Of a stretch of DNA of 14,298 nt, positions 1 through 5,958 are shown piece after piece. Under the pieces are notes generated by a model. The model did no database searches. It saw nothing but the letters and a program-made list of their open reading frames with translations, and was not told the DNA's origin. This stretch comes from Comamonas_F sp047606565. Lineage in GTDB: Bacteria; Pseudomonadota; Gammaproteobacteria; Burkholderiales; Burkholderiaceae_C. Each line of letters opens with the position of its first letter. Positions within the stretch are counted from its first letter, which is position 1. The stretch spans positions 1 to 14,298 of the forward strand of contig JASGEH010000128.1 in the NCBI GenBank assembly GCA_047606565.1, written 5' to 3'. A program made the translations under genes and the position numbers.

Positions 1-565
1 CGACGTGAGCTACCACGGCGTGGTCTACACCGAGGCGCTGGGCCCGGCCGCCTACATCGGCCGCGCGCGCGTGGTGCCGCTGCGCAACACGGGCGCCGCC
101 ATCTCGCCCTTCAACGCCTTCCAGATCCTGCAGGGCATCGAGACGCTGCCGCTGCGCGTCGACCGCATCAGCGACAACGCGCTGGCCGTGGCGCGCCACC
201 TGCAGGCCCACTCGGCCGTGACCTGGGTCAACTACGCCGGTCTCGAAGACCACCCCGACCATGCGCTGGCGCAGAAATACCTGGGCGGCAAGGCCAGCGG
301 CGTGCTGACCTTCGGCATCGGCAGCGGCCGCGAGGGCGGCGCGAAGTTCCTCGACGCGCTGCAGCTCTTCACGCGGCTGGTCAACATCGGCGACGTGCGC
401 TCGCTGGCCACGCATCCGGCCTCGACCACGCACCGCCAGCTCTCACCGCAGGAACTGGCCCGGGCCGGCGTCAGCGAGGAAACCGTGCGCCTGTCCGTCG
501 GCATCGAGCACATCGACGACCTCAAGGCCGATCTCGACCTGGCCCTGGCGGCCGCGGCCGGCTGA
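1..565 (+). CDS. O-acetylhomoserine/O-acetylserine sulfhydrylase, C-terminal part (5' end outside window)
   Basis: This is the C-terminal portion of a PLP-dependent Cys/Met-metabolism enzyme that replaces the acetyl group of O-acetylhomoserine (or O-acetylserine) with sulfide to give homocysteine (or cysteine) in the cytoplasm. The frame is open through the left edge (GAC codon at 2-4), so the GTG at 5 is an internal valine and not the start. Family hallmarks visible here are RNTGAAISPFNAFQILQGIET, the late signature GDVRSLATHPASTTH, and the ending VRLSVGIEHIDDLKADL. The PLP lysine would lie upstream and cannot be checked. The arrangement fits the long sulfhydrylase (MetY-type) branch better than cystathionine lyases, but substrate preference cannot be read from this part. 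It is followed after 38 bp by a TOBE protein and then an organosulfur-type ABC importer, which suggests that its job is to capture sulfide released from imported compounds. Confidence 0.9.
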   Translation, partial: DVSYHGVVYTEALGPAAYIGRARVVPLRNTGAAISPFNAFQILQGIETLPLRVDRISDNALAVARHLQAHSAVTWVNYAGLEDHPDHALAQKYLGGKASGVLTFGIGSGREGGAKFLDALQLFTRLVNIGDVRSLATHPASTTHRQLSPQELARAGVSEETVRLSVGIEHIDDLKADLDLALAAAAG

Positions 566-573
566 CCCCATCT

Positions 574-593
574 TTTCCCTTCCTTTCCCTTCC
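574..593 (+). repeat. Tandem 10-bp pyrimidine repeat
   Basis: Two perfect back-to-back copies of TTTCCCTTCC lie in the short gap between the sulfhydrylase stop and the TOBE gene. They are part of an uninterrupted C/T tract at 571-593, directly upstream of the GGAG ribosome-binding site at 594-597. No function is known to me. An all-pyrimidine leader would keep the ribosome-binding site unstructured. Confidence 0.8.
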
Positions 594-603
594 GGAGTTT
601 TCC

Positions 604-819
604 ATGACCATCCAGGCCATCAACGTGCGCAACCAGTTCAAGGGCAAGGTCCGCGAAATCATCCGGGGCGATGTCGTCTCCGAGGTCGATGTCGAGACGC
701 CCTGGGGCATCGTCACCTCGGTCATCACCACCCGCTCGGTCGACGAGCTGGGGCTGGTCGTCGGCTCCGAGGTGGTGGCGCTGGTGAAGTCGACCGAAGT
801 GTCGCTGGCCAAGCTGTGA
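604..819 (+). CDS. TOBE-domain (molbindin/SsuF-like) small protein
   Basis: This 71-residue cytoplasmic protein consists of a single TOBE/Mop domain, the oxyanion-binding beta-barrel also found in molybdate transporters and molbindins. The pattern AxNVRNQFKGKVREIIRGDVV near the N-terminus, the middle VTSVITTRSVDELGL and the end GSEVVALVKSTEVSL match single-domain Mop proteins over their whole length. A GGAG site at 594-597 supports the ATG at 604. Its neighbours are a sulfhydrylase upstream and an SsuA/TauA-type importer downstream. In Pseudomonas putida the ssu sulfonate operon carries a comparable small molbindin-like gene, ssuF, needed for growth on certain organosulfur compounds. By context this protein may bind an oxyanion such as sulfate, sulfonate or molybdate, or act as an accessory to sulfur assimilation. 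Family assignment is firm. The SsuF-type role is inference. Confidence 0.88.
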   Translation: MTIQAINVRNQFKGKVREIIRGDVVSEVDVETPWGIVTSVITTRSVDELGLVVGSEVVALVKSTEVSLAKL

Positions 820-879
820 CGCCTGGACACCGTTGCCCGTTTTTCGTTTCTTATTTCACAAATCCCTGAGGAGGTTTCC

Positions 880-1896
880 ATGATCCAGAAATTCAAGCGC
901 CGCGCCGTCGCGGCCGTTTTGGCCGGCGCCAGCCTGCTGGCCGCCAGCCTGCCGGCCCAGGCCGAAGGCCAGTTGCGCATCGCCGAGCAGTTCGGCATCG
1001 TCTACCTGCTGCTCAACGTCGCCAAGGACCAGCAGCTCATCGAGAAGCACGGCAAGGCCGCCGGCCTCGACATCAAGGTCGACTACGTCAAGCTCTCGGG
1101 TGGTGCGGCCGTCAACGACGCGTTGCTGTCGGGCAACGTGGACATCGCGGGCGCCGGCGTCGGGCCGCTGTTCACCATCTGGGACCGAACCAAGGGCCGC
1201 CAGAACGTCAAGGGCGTGGCCTCGCTGGGCAACTTCCCCTACTACCTGGTCAGCAACAACCCCAGCGTGAAGACGATCGCCGATTTCACTGACAAGGACC
1301 GCATCGCGGTGCCGGCGGTGGGCGTCTCGGTGCAGTCGCGCTACCTGCAGTTCGCCTCGGCCCAGCTCTGGGGCGACAAGGACTACAACCGCCTCGACAA
1401 GCTCCAGGTCGCCGTGCCGCACCCGGACGCCACCGCCGCCATCATCAAGGGCGGCACCGAGATCACCGGCCACTTCGGCAACCCGCCGTTCCAGGAGCAG
1501 TCGCTGGCCGGCAACCCGCAGGCGCACATCGTGCTCAAGTCCTACGACGTGCTCGGCGGCCCCAGCTCGGCCACCGTGCTCTACGCCACCGAGAAGTTCC
1601 GCAACCAGAACCCCAAGACCTACAAGGCCTTTGTCGAAGCGCTCGACGAGTCCGCCAAGTTCATCACTGCCCACCCCGAGCAGGCGGCCGACATCTACAT
1701 CCGCGTGACCGGCGCCAAGATCGACCGCAATCTGCTGCTGCAGGTCATCAAGAACCCTGAAGTGCAGTTCAAGGTCAAGCCCGAGAACACCCTGGGCCTG
1801 GGTCAGTTCCTGCACCGCGTCGGCGCCATCAAGAACGAGCCGAAGTCGATCAAGGACTATTTCTTCCAAGACCCGCTGACCGCCAACGGCAGTTGA
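880..1896 (+). CDS. ABC transporter substrate-binding protein, SsuA/TauA/NitT family
   Basis: This is a 338-residue periplasmic solute-binding protein. It has a clear signal peptide: basic MIQKFKRR, a hydrophobic stretch of about residues 9-24, and an AQA cleavage site at 26-28 followed by E29. The mature protein opens with LRIAEQFGIVYLLLNVAK, and the segment LSGGAAVNDALLSGNVDIAGAG (about residues 73-94) is the typical SsuA/TauA/ThiY-like loop that reports on ligand-pocket residues. A strong Shine-Dalgarno GAGGAGG at 868-874 fixes the ATG at 880. The ATPase start lies 20 bp after the stop and the permease follows, so this is the binding component of a complete importer. Preceding genes suggest an organosulfur anion (sulfonate or sulfate ester) as ligand. 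Nitrate, thiamine-precursor or aromatic ligands are used by relatives and cannot be excluded. Confidence 0.9.
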   Translation: MIQKFKRRAVAAVLAGASLLAASLPAQAEGQLRIAEQFGIVYLLLNVAKDQQLIEKHGKAAGLDIKVDYVKLSGGAAVNDALLSGNVDIAGAGVGPLFTIWDRTKGRQNVKGVASLGNFPYYLVSNNPSVKTIADFTDKDRIAVPAVGVSVQSRYLQFASAQLWGDKDYNRLDKLQVAVPHPDATAAIIKGGTEITGHFGNPPFQEQSLAGNPQAHIVLKSYDVLGGPSSATVLYATEKFRNQNPKTYKAFVEALDESAKFITAHPEQAADIYIRVTGAKIDRNLLLQVIKNPEVQFKVKPENTLGLGQFLHRVGAIKNEPKSIKDYFFQDPLTANGS

Positions 1897-1916
1897 GCCG
1901 CGGAGACCGCCCGCCC

Positions 1917-2855
1917 ATGAATGTCCGTAGCAACGCCGTGCGCCGCGAATCCGACCCCGTGTCCGATCCGTCCGCCGCCACGCCTTCCGCAGCCGCAGCC
2001 GCAGCCGCTGCGGTCCCCGCGCCCTCGGCGCCGCCCGCACCCGAGCCTTCGGGCCTGCTGCTGCGCGTTGACGGCGTGACGCTGGAGTACCGCACGCCCG
2101 AGCGCGTGGTGCGCGCCACGCACCGCGTCGATTTCGACGTCTACCAGGGCGACCGCTTCGTGCTGCTCGGCCCCTCGGGCTGCGGCAAGTCGACCCTGCT
2201 GAAAGCCGTCGCCGGCTTCATCGCGCCGACCGAGGGCGAGATCCGCCTGGGCGGCCAGGGGGTGCGCGGGCCCGGCCCCGACCGCATCGTGGTGTTCCAG
2301 GAGTTCGACCAGTTGCCGCCGTGGAAGACCGTCAAGCAGAACGTCATGTTCCCGCTGCTGGCCTCGCGCACGCTGGGGCGCAAGGAGGCGGCCGAGCGCG
2401 CCCTGCATTACCTCGACAAGGTCGGGCTGGCCAAGTTCGCCGACGTCCATCCGCACCAGCTCTCGGGCGGCATGAAGCAGCGCGTGGCGATCGCGCGCGC
2501 GCTGGCCATGCAGCCCAAGGTGCTGCTGATGGACGAGCCCTTCGCCGCGCTCGACGCGCTCACCCGCCGCAAGATGCAGGAAGAGCTGCTGGCGCTGTGG
2601 GACGAGGTGCGCTTCACCCTGCTGTTCGTCACCCACTCCATTGAGGAGGCGCTGGTGGTGGGCAACCGCGTGGCGCTGCTTTCGCCGCACCCGGGCCGCG
2701 TGCGTGCCGAGATCAACAGCCACGCCTGGGACTTGAACAGCCTGGGCGGCGAGGATTTCCAGTCCGCCGCCCAGCGCATCCACCGGCTGCTGTTCGAGGA
2801 AGACGCCAGCAGTCCCTTCCCCGAGCAGGCGGGGCCCCAGGCCGTCGCGGCCTGA
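1917..2855 (+). CDS. ABC transporter ATP-binding protein, SsuB/TauB family
   Basis: This is a 312-residue nucleotide-binding subunit that powers the importer from the cytoplasmic face. All motifs are intact: Walker A GPSGCGKST at residues 85-93, Q-loop glutamine at 128 in VVFQEFDQ, signature LSGGMKQR from 182, Walker B VLLMDEP at 202-208 with catalytic Glu207, and H-loop His240 in FVTHS. This is the nitrate/sulfonate/taurine type. ATG 1917 is chosen because CGGAGA at 1900-1905 precedes it. A TTG at 1893 overlapping the upstream stop is in frame but less likely. Unusual is a low-complexity N-terminus of about 45 residues, rich in Ala, Pro and Ser, before the ATPase fold begins near LLLRVDGVTLEY. 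Family members normally start close to that point. A later start is possible in principle, but no better start codon with a ribosome site was seen. Confidence 0.92.
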   Translation: MNVRSNAVRRESDPVSDPSAATPSAAAAAAAAVPAPSAPPAPEPSGLLLRVDGVTLEYRTPERVVRATHRVDFDVYQGDRFVLLGPSGCGKSTLLKAVAGFIAPTEGEIRLGGQGVRGPGPDRIVVFQEFDQLPPWKTVKQNVMFPLLASRTLGRKEAAERALHYLDKVGLAKFADVHPHQLSGGMKQRVAIARALAMQPKVLLMDEPFAALDALTRRKMQEELLALWDEVRFTLLFVTHSIEEALVVGNRVALLSPHPGRVRAEINSHAWDLNSLGGEDFQSAAQRIHRLLFEEDASSPFPEQAGPQAVAA

Positions 2856-2880
2856 TCGACGCCCCGCGAGAAAAGACACC

Positions 2881-3753
2881 ATGAGTACCCCGCTGAACCC
2901 GCCCATCCGGGCCGAATACGAGCGCACGCTCGAACCCTTCGTCGAAATCCCCGTCGAGCGCGAGCTGCCTCTGGCCACGCGCCTGTGGCAGCACGGCTGG
3001 CTGCGCAAGAGCCTCATCATCGCGGCGCTGGCCGTGTTGTGGGAACTGCTGGCGCGCTGGCAGGACAACGACCTGTTGCTGCCCACCGCCAGCGCCACCG
3101 CGCTGGCGCTGGCCGAGGGCCTGGCCAGCGGCGAGTTGTTCGAGAAAGTGCGCATCTCGCTGGCCGTGCTGGTGCAGGGCTATCTGGCCGGCATCTTCCT
3201 GGCCTTCCTGCTGACCACGCTGGCGGTGTCCACCCAGTTCGGGCGCGACCTGCTGTCCACGCTGACCTCCATGTTCAACCCGCTGCCGGCCATCGCGCTG
3301 CTGCCGCTGGCGCTGCTGTGGTTTGGCCTGGGGCAGGGCAGCCTGATCTTCGTGTTGATCCACTCGGTGTTGTGGCCGCTGGCGCTCAACACCTATGCCG
3401 GCTTCCAGGGCGTGCCCGAGACGCTGCGCATGGCCGGGCGCAACTATGGCCTCAAGGGCCTGCCTTACGTGCTGCAGATCCTGGTGCCGGCGGCGCTGCC
3501 GGCCATCCTCTCGGGCCTGAAGATTGGCTGGGCCTTCGCCTGGCGCACGCTGATCGCAGCCGAGCTGGTGTTCGGCGCCTCCTCGGGCAAGGGCGGGCTG
3601 GGCTGGTACATCTTCCAGAACCGCAACGAGCTCTACACCGACCGTGTGTTCGCCGGCCTGGTGCTGGTGATCGCCATCGGCCTGGTGGTGGAGAACGTGG
3701 TCTTCGCCGCGCTGGAGCGCGCCACGGTGCGCAAGTGGGGCGTGCAGCGCTGA
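2881..3753 (+). CDS. ABC transporter permease, SsuC/TauC family
   Basis: This is a 290-residue inner-membrane permease of the nitrate/sulfonate/taurine importer class. An N-terminal cytoplasmic tail of about 43 residues precedes the first membrane helix (SLIIAALAVLWELLA, about 44-58). Further hydrophobic segments lie around 98-115, 133-150, 154-172, 200-220 and 258-277. The conserved cytoplasmic EAA-type loop is AGRNYGLKG...ILVPAALPAILSGLK at about 185-214, the contact for the ATPase. The start follows the ATPase stop by 25 bp with only a weak purine-rich GAGAAAAG upstream, consistent with translation within the operon. It completes the importer with the two preceding genes. No terminator with a T-run is visible after it. 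The next gene is convergent. Confidence 0.91.
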   Translation: MSTPLNPPIRAEYERTLEPFVEIPVERELPLATRLWQHGWLRKSLIIAALAVLWELLARWQDNDLLLPTASATALALAEGLASGELFEKVRISLAVLVQGYLAGIFLAFLLTTLAVSTQFGRDLLSTLTSMFNPLPAIALLPLALLWFGLGQGSLIFVLIHSVLWPLALNTYAGFQGVPETLRMAGRNYGLKGLPYVLQILVPAALPAILSGLKIGWAFAWRTLIAAELVFGASSGKGGLGWYIFQNRNELYTDRVFAGLVLVIAIGLVVENVVFAALERATVRKWGVQR

Positions 3754-3758
3754 CGGTC

Positions 3759-3782
3759 GTGACAGGGCGCTGTGACAGGGCG
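3759..3782 (+). repeat. Short tandem repeat after the permease gene
   Basis: GTGACAGGGCG occurs at 3759-3769 and again at 3772-3782, a 13-bp period, followed by a third partial GTGACTT at 3785. It sits just after the permease stop in the 100-bp convergent gap before rsmE. No hairpin with a T-run is present in this gap. Slippage duplication is the simplest explanation. Confidence 0.6.
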
Positions 3783-3853
3783 TCGTGACTTGGCTGGCAG
3801 AACGCGGTTGGCGCGTCGCTGATCGAGCGAGCCCAGCGCGGCAGCGGCAGCCG

Positions 3854-4597
3854 TCAGCCTGCCGCGTCTCGCAAGCCCAGCGCCGCCAGCACGGCCAGCG
3901 GCGCGGTCTCGGCGCGCAGCACGCGCGCGCCCAGCGAGACGGGCTGGAAACCCTGCGCCAGCAGCAGCGCCTCCTCGGCCGGTGCCAGGCCCCCTTCGGG
4001 GCCGTTGACCAGCACCACGCCGTTCGCCATGGGCTCGTCCGCGCGCCAGGGGCGCGAACTCGGGGCCAGCGACAGCACCTGCCGGGCCGCCTGCGGCGCG
4101 TGCGCCTGCACCGCCTCGGCCAGGCGCGGCAGCTCCAGCGGCGCGTGGACCAGCGGCACGCGGTTGCGGCCGCACTGCTCGCAGGCGGCCACGGCAATCG
4201 CCTGCCAGTGGGCCTGTTTCTTCTCGGCGCGCTCGCCCTTGAGGCGCAGCACGCCGCGCTCGGCCATCAGTGGCCAGATGCTGGCGACACCCAGTTCGGT
4301 GGCTTTCTCGACCAGCCAGTCCATGCGGTCGTTGGCCGGCACGCCCACGGCCAGATGCACCGCCTGCGCGATCTCGCGGTCCACTGCCACACTGCCTTCG
4401 ATGCGCACGGCCACGTCGCTGCGGCCCATGCGCGTGACTACGGCCGTGTATTCCCGGCCATCGCCATTGAACAGCGTGATCGCCGCGCCCGGCTGCAGCC
4501 GCAGCACCTGCACATGGCGGGCGGCGCCGGCGGGCAGATCGAGCGCGGCGCCAGCCGCCAGTTCGGGGGAGGGAAGGGGGCAGTGGAAACGGGGCAT
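3854..4597 (-). CDS. rsmE: 16S rRNA (uracil(1498)-N3)-methyltransferase RsmE
   Basis: This is a 247-residue SPOUT-family methyltransferase that uses S-adenosylmethionine to methylate N3 of U1498 in 16S rRNA of the 30S subunit. The N-terminal PUA-like RNA-binding part starts MPRFHCPLP and includes AARHVQVLRLQPGAAITLFNG. The SPOUT knot follows with VEKATELGV at 97-105, EQCGR at 140-144, NGPEGGL at 198-204 and LGARVLRAETA at 222-232, which are the SAM-binding and knot signatures of RsmE. ATG at 4597 is preferred because RsmE proteins begin with MPRF/H-type sequences. The frame is open further upstream to 4666 but that extension looks non-coding. Length is normal for the family. It is convergent with the ABC permease gene and divergent from the small basic protein gene. 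Confidence 0.95.
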   Translation of the reverse strand: MPRFHCPLPSPELAAGAALDLPAGAARHVQVLRLQPGAAITLFNGDGREYTAVVTRMGRSDVAVRIEGSVAVDREIAQAVHLAVGVPANDRMDWLVEKATELGVASIWPLMAERGVLRLKGERAEKKQAHWQAIAVAACEQCGRNRVPLVHAPLELPRLAEAVQAHAPQAARQVLSLAPSSRPWRADEPMANGVVLVNGPEGGLAPAEEALLLAQGFQPVSLGARVLRAETAPLAVLAALGLRDAAG

Positions 4598-4724
4598 GGG
4601 CGCGATTGTGGCGCAGCTCGGCAGCCGGTCGCAGCCCCGGGCCAGGGCCGCCGGCGTGGCGGGCACGCCGCATCGGGGAGGCTCCAGGCAGGCAAAGCGA
4701 TCCGCAAGCGGCCGATCTGTGGCC

Positions 4725-4730
4725 TAATAC
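4725..4730 (+). promoter_or_regulatory. Possible -10 element for the small basic protein gene
   Basis: TAATAC lies 44 bp upstream of the ATG at 4774, in an A/T-richer stretch of an otherwise GC-rich gap. It matches five of six positions of TATAAT. No convincing -35 hexamer is found 16-18 bp upstream, so this is only a candidate. The same stretch is also upstream of rsmE on the other strand. Confidence 0.25.
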
Positions 4731-4773
4731 CCGGTTTTTCCACCAACGAAACCCGATTTCCTCAGGAGCAATC

Positions 4774-4944
4774 ATGGGCAACAAGATCGTCACCGAAGCC
4801 GACCGCAAGCGCACGCCGGCCCCGACCCCCCTGCCTGGCTTCACGCTGCCCACCGGCGGCCGCGGCCAGCGTTCCAGCCTGGAGCGCGGCAGCCACACCC
4901 GCAGCAAGAAGAACCCCGGCAAGCGCACCCACAAGGGCGGCTGA
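4774..4944 (+). CDS. Small basic protein of unknown function (56 aa)
   Basis: This is a 56-residue, strongly basic protein running from MGNKIVTEADRKR to SKKNPGKRTHKGG. It has no signal peptide, membrane segment or cysteine, and is rich in Lys, Arg, Gly, Pro and Thr. Such composition suggests a disordered protein that binds nucleic acid or the ribosome, but no domain is recognised. Support for it being real: a good CAGGAG ribosome-binding site at 4763-4768, an ATG at proper spacing, a candidate -10 upstream, and a strong Rho-independent terminator 20 bp after the stop, making it a free-standing transcription unit. A longer in-frame reading from 4606 exists, but it would begin inside the rsmE coding end and lacks a ribosome site. 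Function unknown. Confidence 0.7.
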   Translation: MGNKIVTEADRKRTPAPTPLPGFTLPTGGRGQRSSLERGSHTRSKKNPGKRTHKGG

Positions 4945-4964
4945 GTCGACGGCTGCACGCAGAG

Positions 4965-4988
4965 AACCCCGCCTGGCGGGGTTTTTTT
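4965..4988 (+). terminator. Rho-independent terminator
   Basis: AACCCCGC at 4965-4972 pairs with GCGGGGTT at 4976-4983 around a CTG loop, and the T-run continues to 4988. It lies 20 bp after the stop of the 56-residue protein gene and separates it from the DUF2076 gene. Confidence 0.92.
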
Positions 4989-5075
4989 ACGCCCGGGGCC
5001 TGGAATTCTGCGGCCTGCGTACCCCATGAAAAGATCGTGAACAGGTTCTAAGCTGCCATTAAGCGCTGAACGCCA

Positions 5076-5089
5076 GCATGGCGCCATGC
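5076..5089. promoter_or_regulatory. 14-bp perfect palindrome upstream of the DUF2076 gene
   Basis: GCATGGCGCCATGC is a perfect palindrome centred 58 bp upstream of the DUF2076 start at 5141. It has the size and symmetry of a dimeric regulator's operator, but no known regulator consensus is recognised. It may be chance in GC-rich DNA. Confidence 0.3.
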
Positions 5090-5140
5090 GTGATCGCAAC
5101 CCGCATCACCACCCGCGATCCCGACTCGAAAGGACTTAGC

Positions 5141-5926
5141 ATGACCCCGCAGGAACGTGCGCTGCTCGAAGACTTCCTCGCCAAACTGGCCGGTGTGCAC
5201 GGCGTCGAGAAAGACCCCGAGGCCGATGCCTTGATCCGCCAGCAGACCGCGCGCCAGCCGGACGCGCTGTACTTCACCATCCAGCGTTCGCTGCTGCAGG
5301 AGCAGGCGCTCGACGGCGCGCAGGCCCGCATCCAGGCGTTGGAGCAGAAAGTCCAGGCCCTTGAGGCCGCGGCCCAGGCCAGCGCGCGGCAAGCCGCCCA
5401 GGCCGCGCCGCGCAGTTTCCTGTCCGGCCTGACGGCAGGCGGATGGGGCCGTTCGCCAGAGCCGGCGCCATCGCCCTCTGCGCCCGCGGCCCAACCGGGT
5501 TCGATCATCGGCAGCCAGATCGGTGGGCGCGCCGGCTATCCCGCCAGCGCGCCGGCCCAGCATGTCCCGCAGCCTGCGCTCGCCGGGGCCCGGCCGGGGT
5601 TGCTGGGTGGTGGCATGGGCGGCTTCCTGGGCAACGCGGCGGCGGCGGCGGCAGGCGTGGCCGGCGGCATGTTTCTGTTCAACGGCATCGAGCACCTCAT
5701 GAACGGCGCCGGCGGCCATCAACTGGCCGGCAACACGCCGGTCACCGAGAACGTGACGGAAAACGTGACGGAGAACATCACCAACTATTACGGCAATGAC
5801 GCGCTGCCCGGGCATGACAGCGTGCAGGCCGACGCCACACAGGTCGCCGACGCCGGTTCGGCCGACGACGGTGGCTGGTTCGATGACGGCGGGTTCTTCG
5901 ATGGCGGCGACGACGACATCGTCTGA
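5141..5926 (+). CDS. DUF2076 domain-containing protein
   Basis: This is a 261-residue protein. The N-terminal MTPQERALLEDFLAKLAGV...KDPEADALI...PDALYFTIQRSLLQEQAL is the conserved opening of the DUF2076 family. A predicted coiled coil follows at about 52-88 (QALDGAQARIQALEQKVQALE), then a Pro/Ala/Ser-rich linker (about 105-150). A Gly/Ala-rich hydrophobic segment at about 152-183 (GLLGGGMGGFLGNAAAAAAGVAGG) could insert in a membrane or form a glycine-zipper. Three tandem VTEN/VTEN/VTEN units come next at 201-214, and the acidic, aromatic tail (DDGGWFDDGGFFDGGDDD) is typical of the family. ATG 5141 is chosen because DUF2076 proteins start MTPQER and AAAGGA at 5129-5134 precedes it. An in-frame ATG at 5078 lies inside a palindrome and is unlikely. 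Family members are described as possible periplasmic ligand-binding or sensor proteins, but no signal peptide is visible here. Function unknown. Confidence 0.88.
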   Translation: MTPQERALLEDFLAKLAGVHGVEKDPEADALIRQQTARQPDALYFTIQRSLLQEQALDGAQARIQALEQKVQALEAAAQASARQAAQAAPRSFLSGLTAGGWGRSPEPAPSPSAPAAQPGSIIGSQIGGRAGYPASAPAQHVPQPALAGARPGLLGGGMGGFLGNAAAAAAGVAGGMFLFNGIEHLMNGAGGHQLAGNTPVTENVTENVTENITNYYGNDALPGHDSVQADATQVADAGSADDGGWFDDGGFFDGGDDDIV

Positions 5927-5958
5927 CCGCCTGCCGGGCTGACCCGGCCCGGCGGTCA
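5924..5958. terminator. Inverted repeat between convergent genes, possible bidirectional terminator
   Basis: TGACCGCC at 5924-5931 is the exact reverse complement of GGCGGTCA at 5951-5958. Inside, GCCGGG at 5933-5938 pairs with CCCGGC at 5943-5948 around a CTGA loop. The outer arms include the TGA stops of both the DUF2076 gene and mnmA. It could fold as a strong GC hairpin on either transcript. There is no T-run, so intrinsic termination is uncertain and the hairpin may instead protect 3' ends. Confidence 0.5.

Noticed and set aside
4606..4944. A longer 112-residue version of the small basic protein
   Set aside because: The extra N-terminus is Arg/Pro-rich without a ribosome site, while the ATG at 4774 has CAGGAG at proper spacing.
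2713..5099. Long minus-strand frames of 488 and 494 residues over the ATPase, permease and rsmE region
   Set aside because: They overlap recognised genes in other frames and consist of low-complexity Arg/Ala/Gly/Gln stretches without any known motif.
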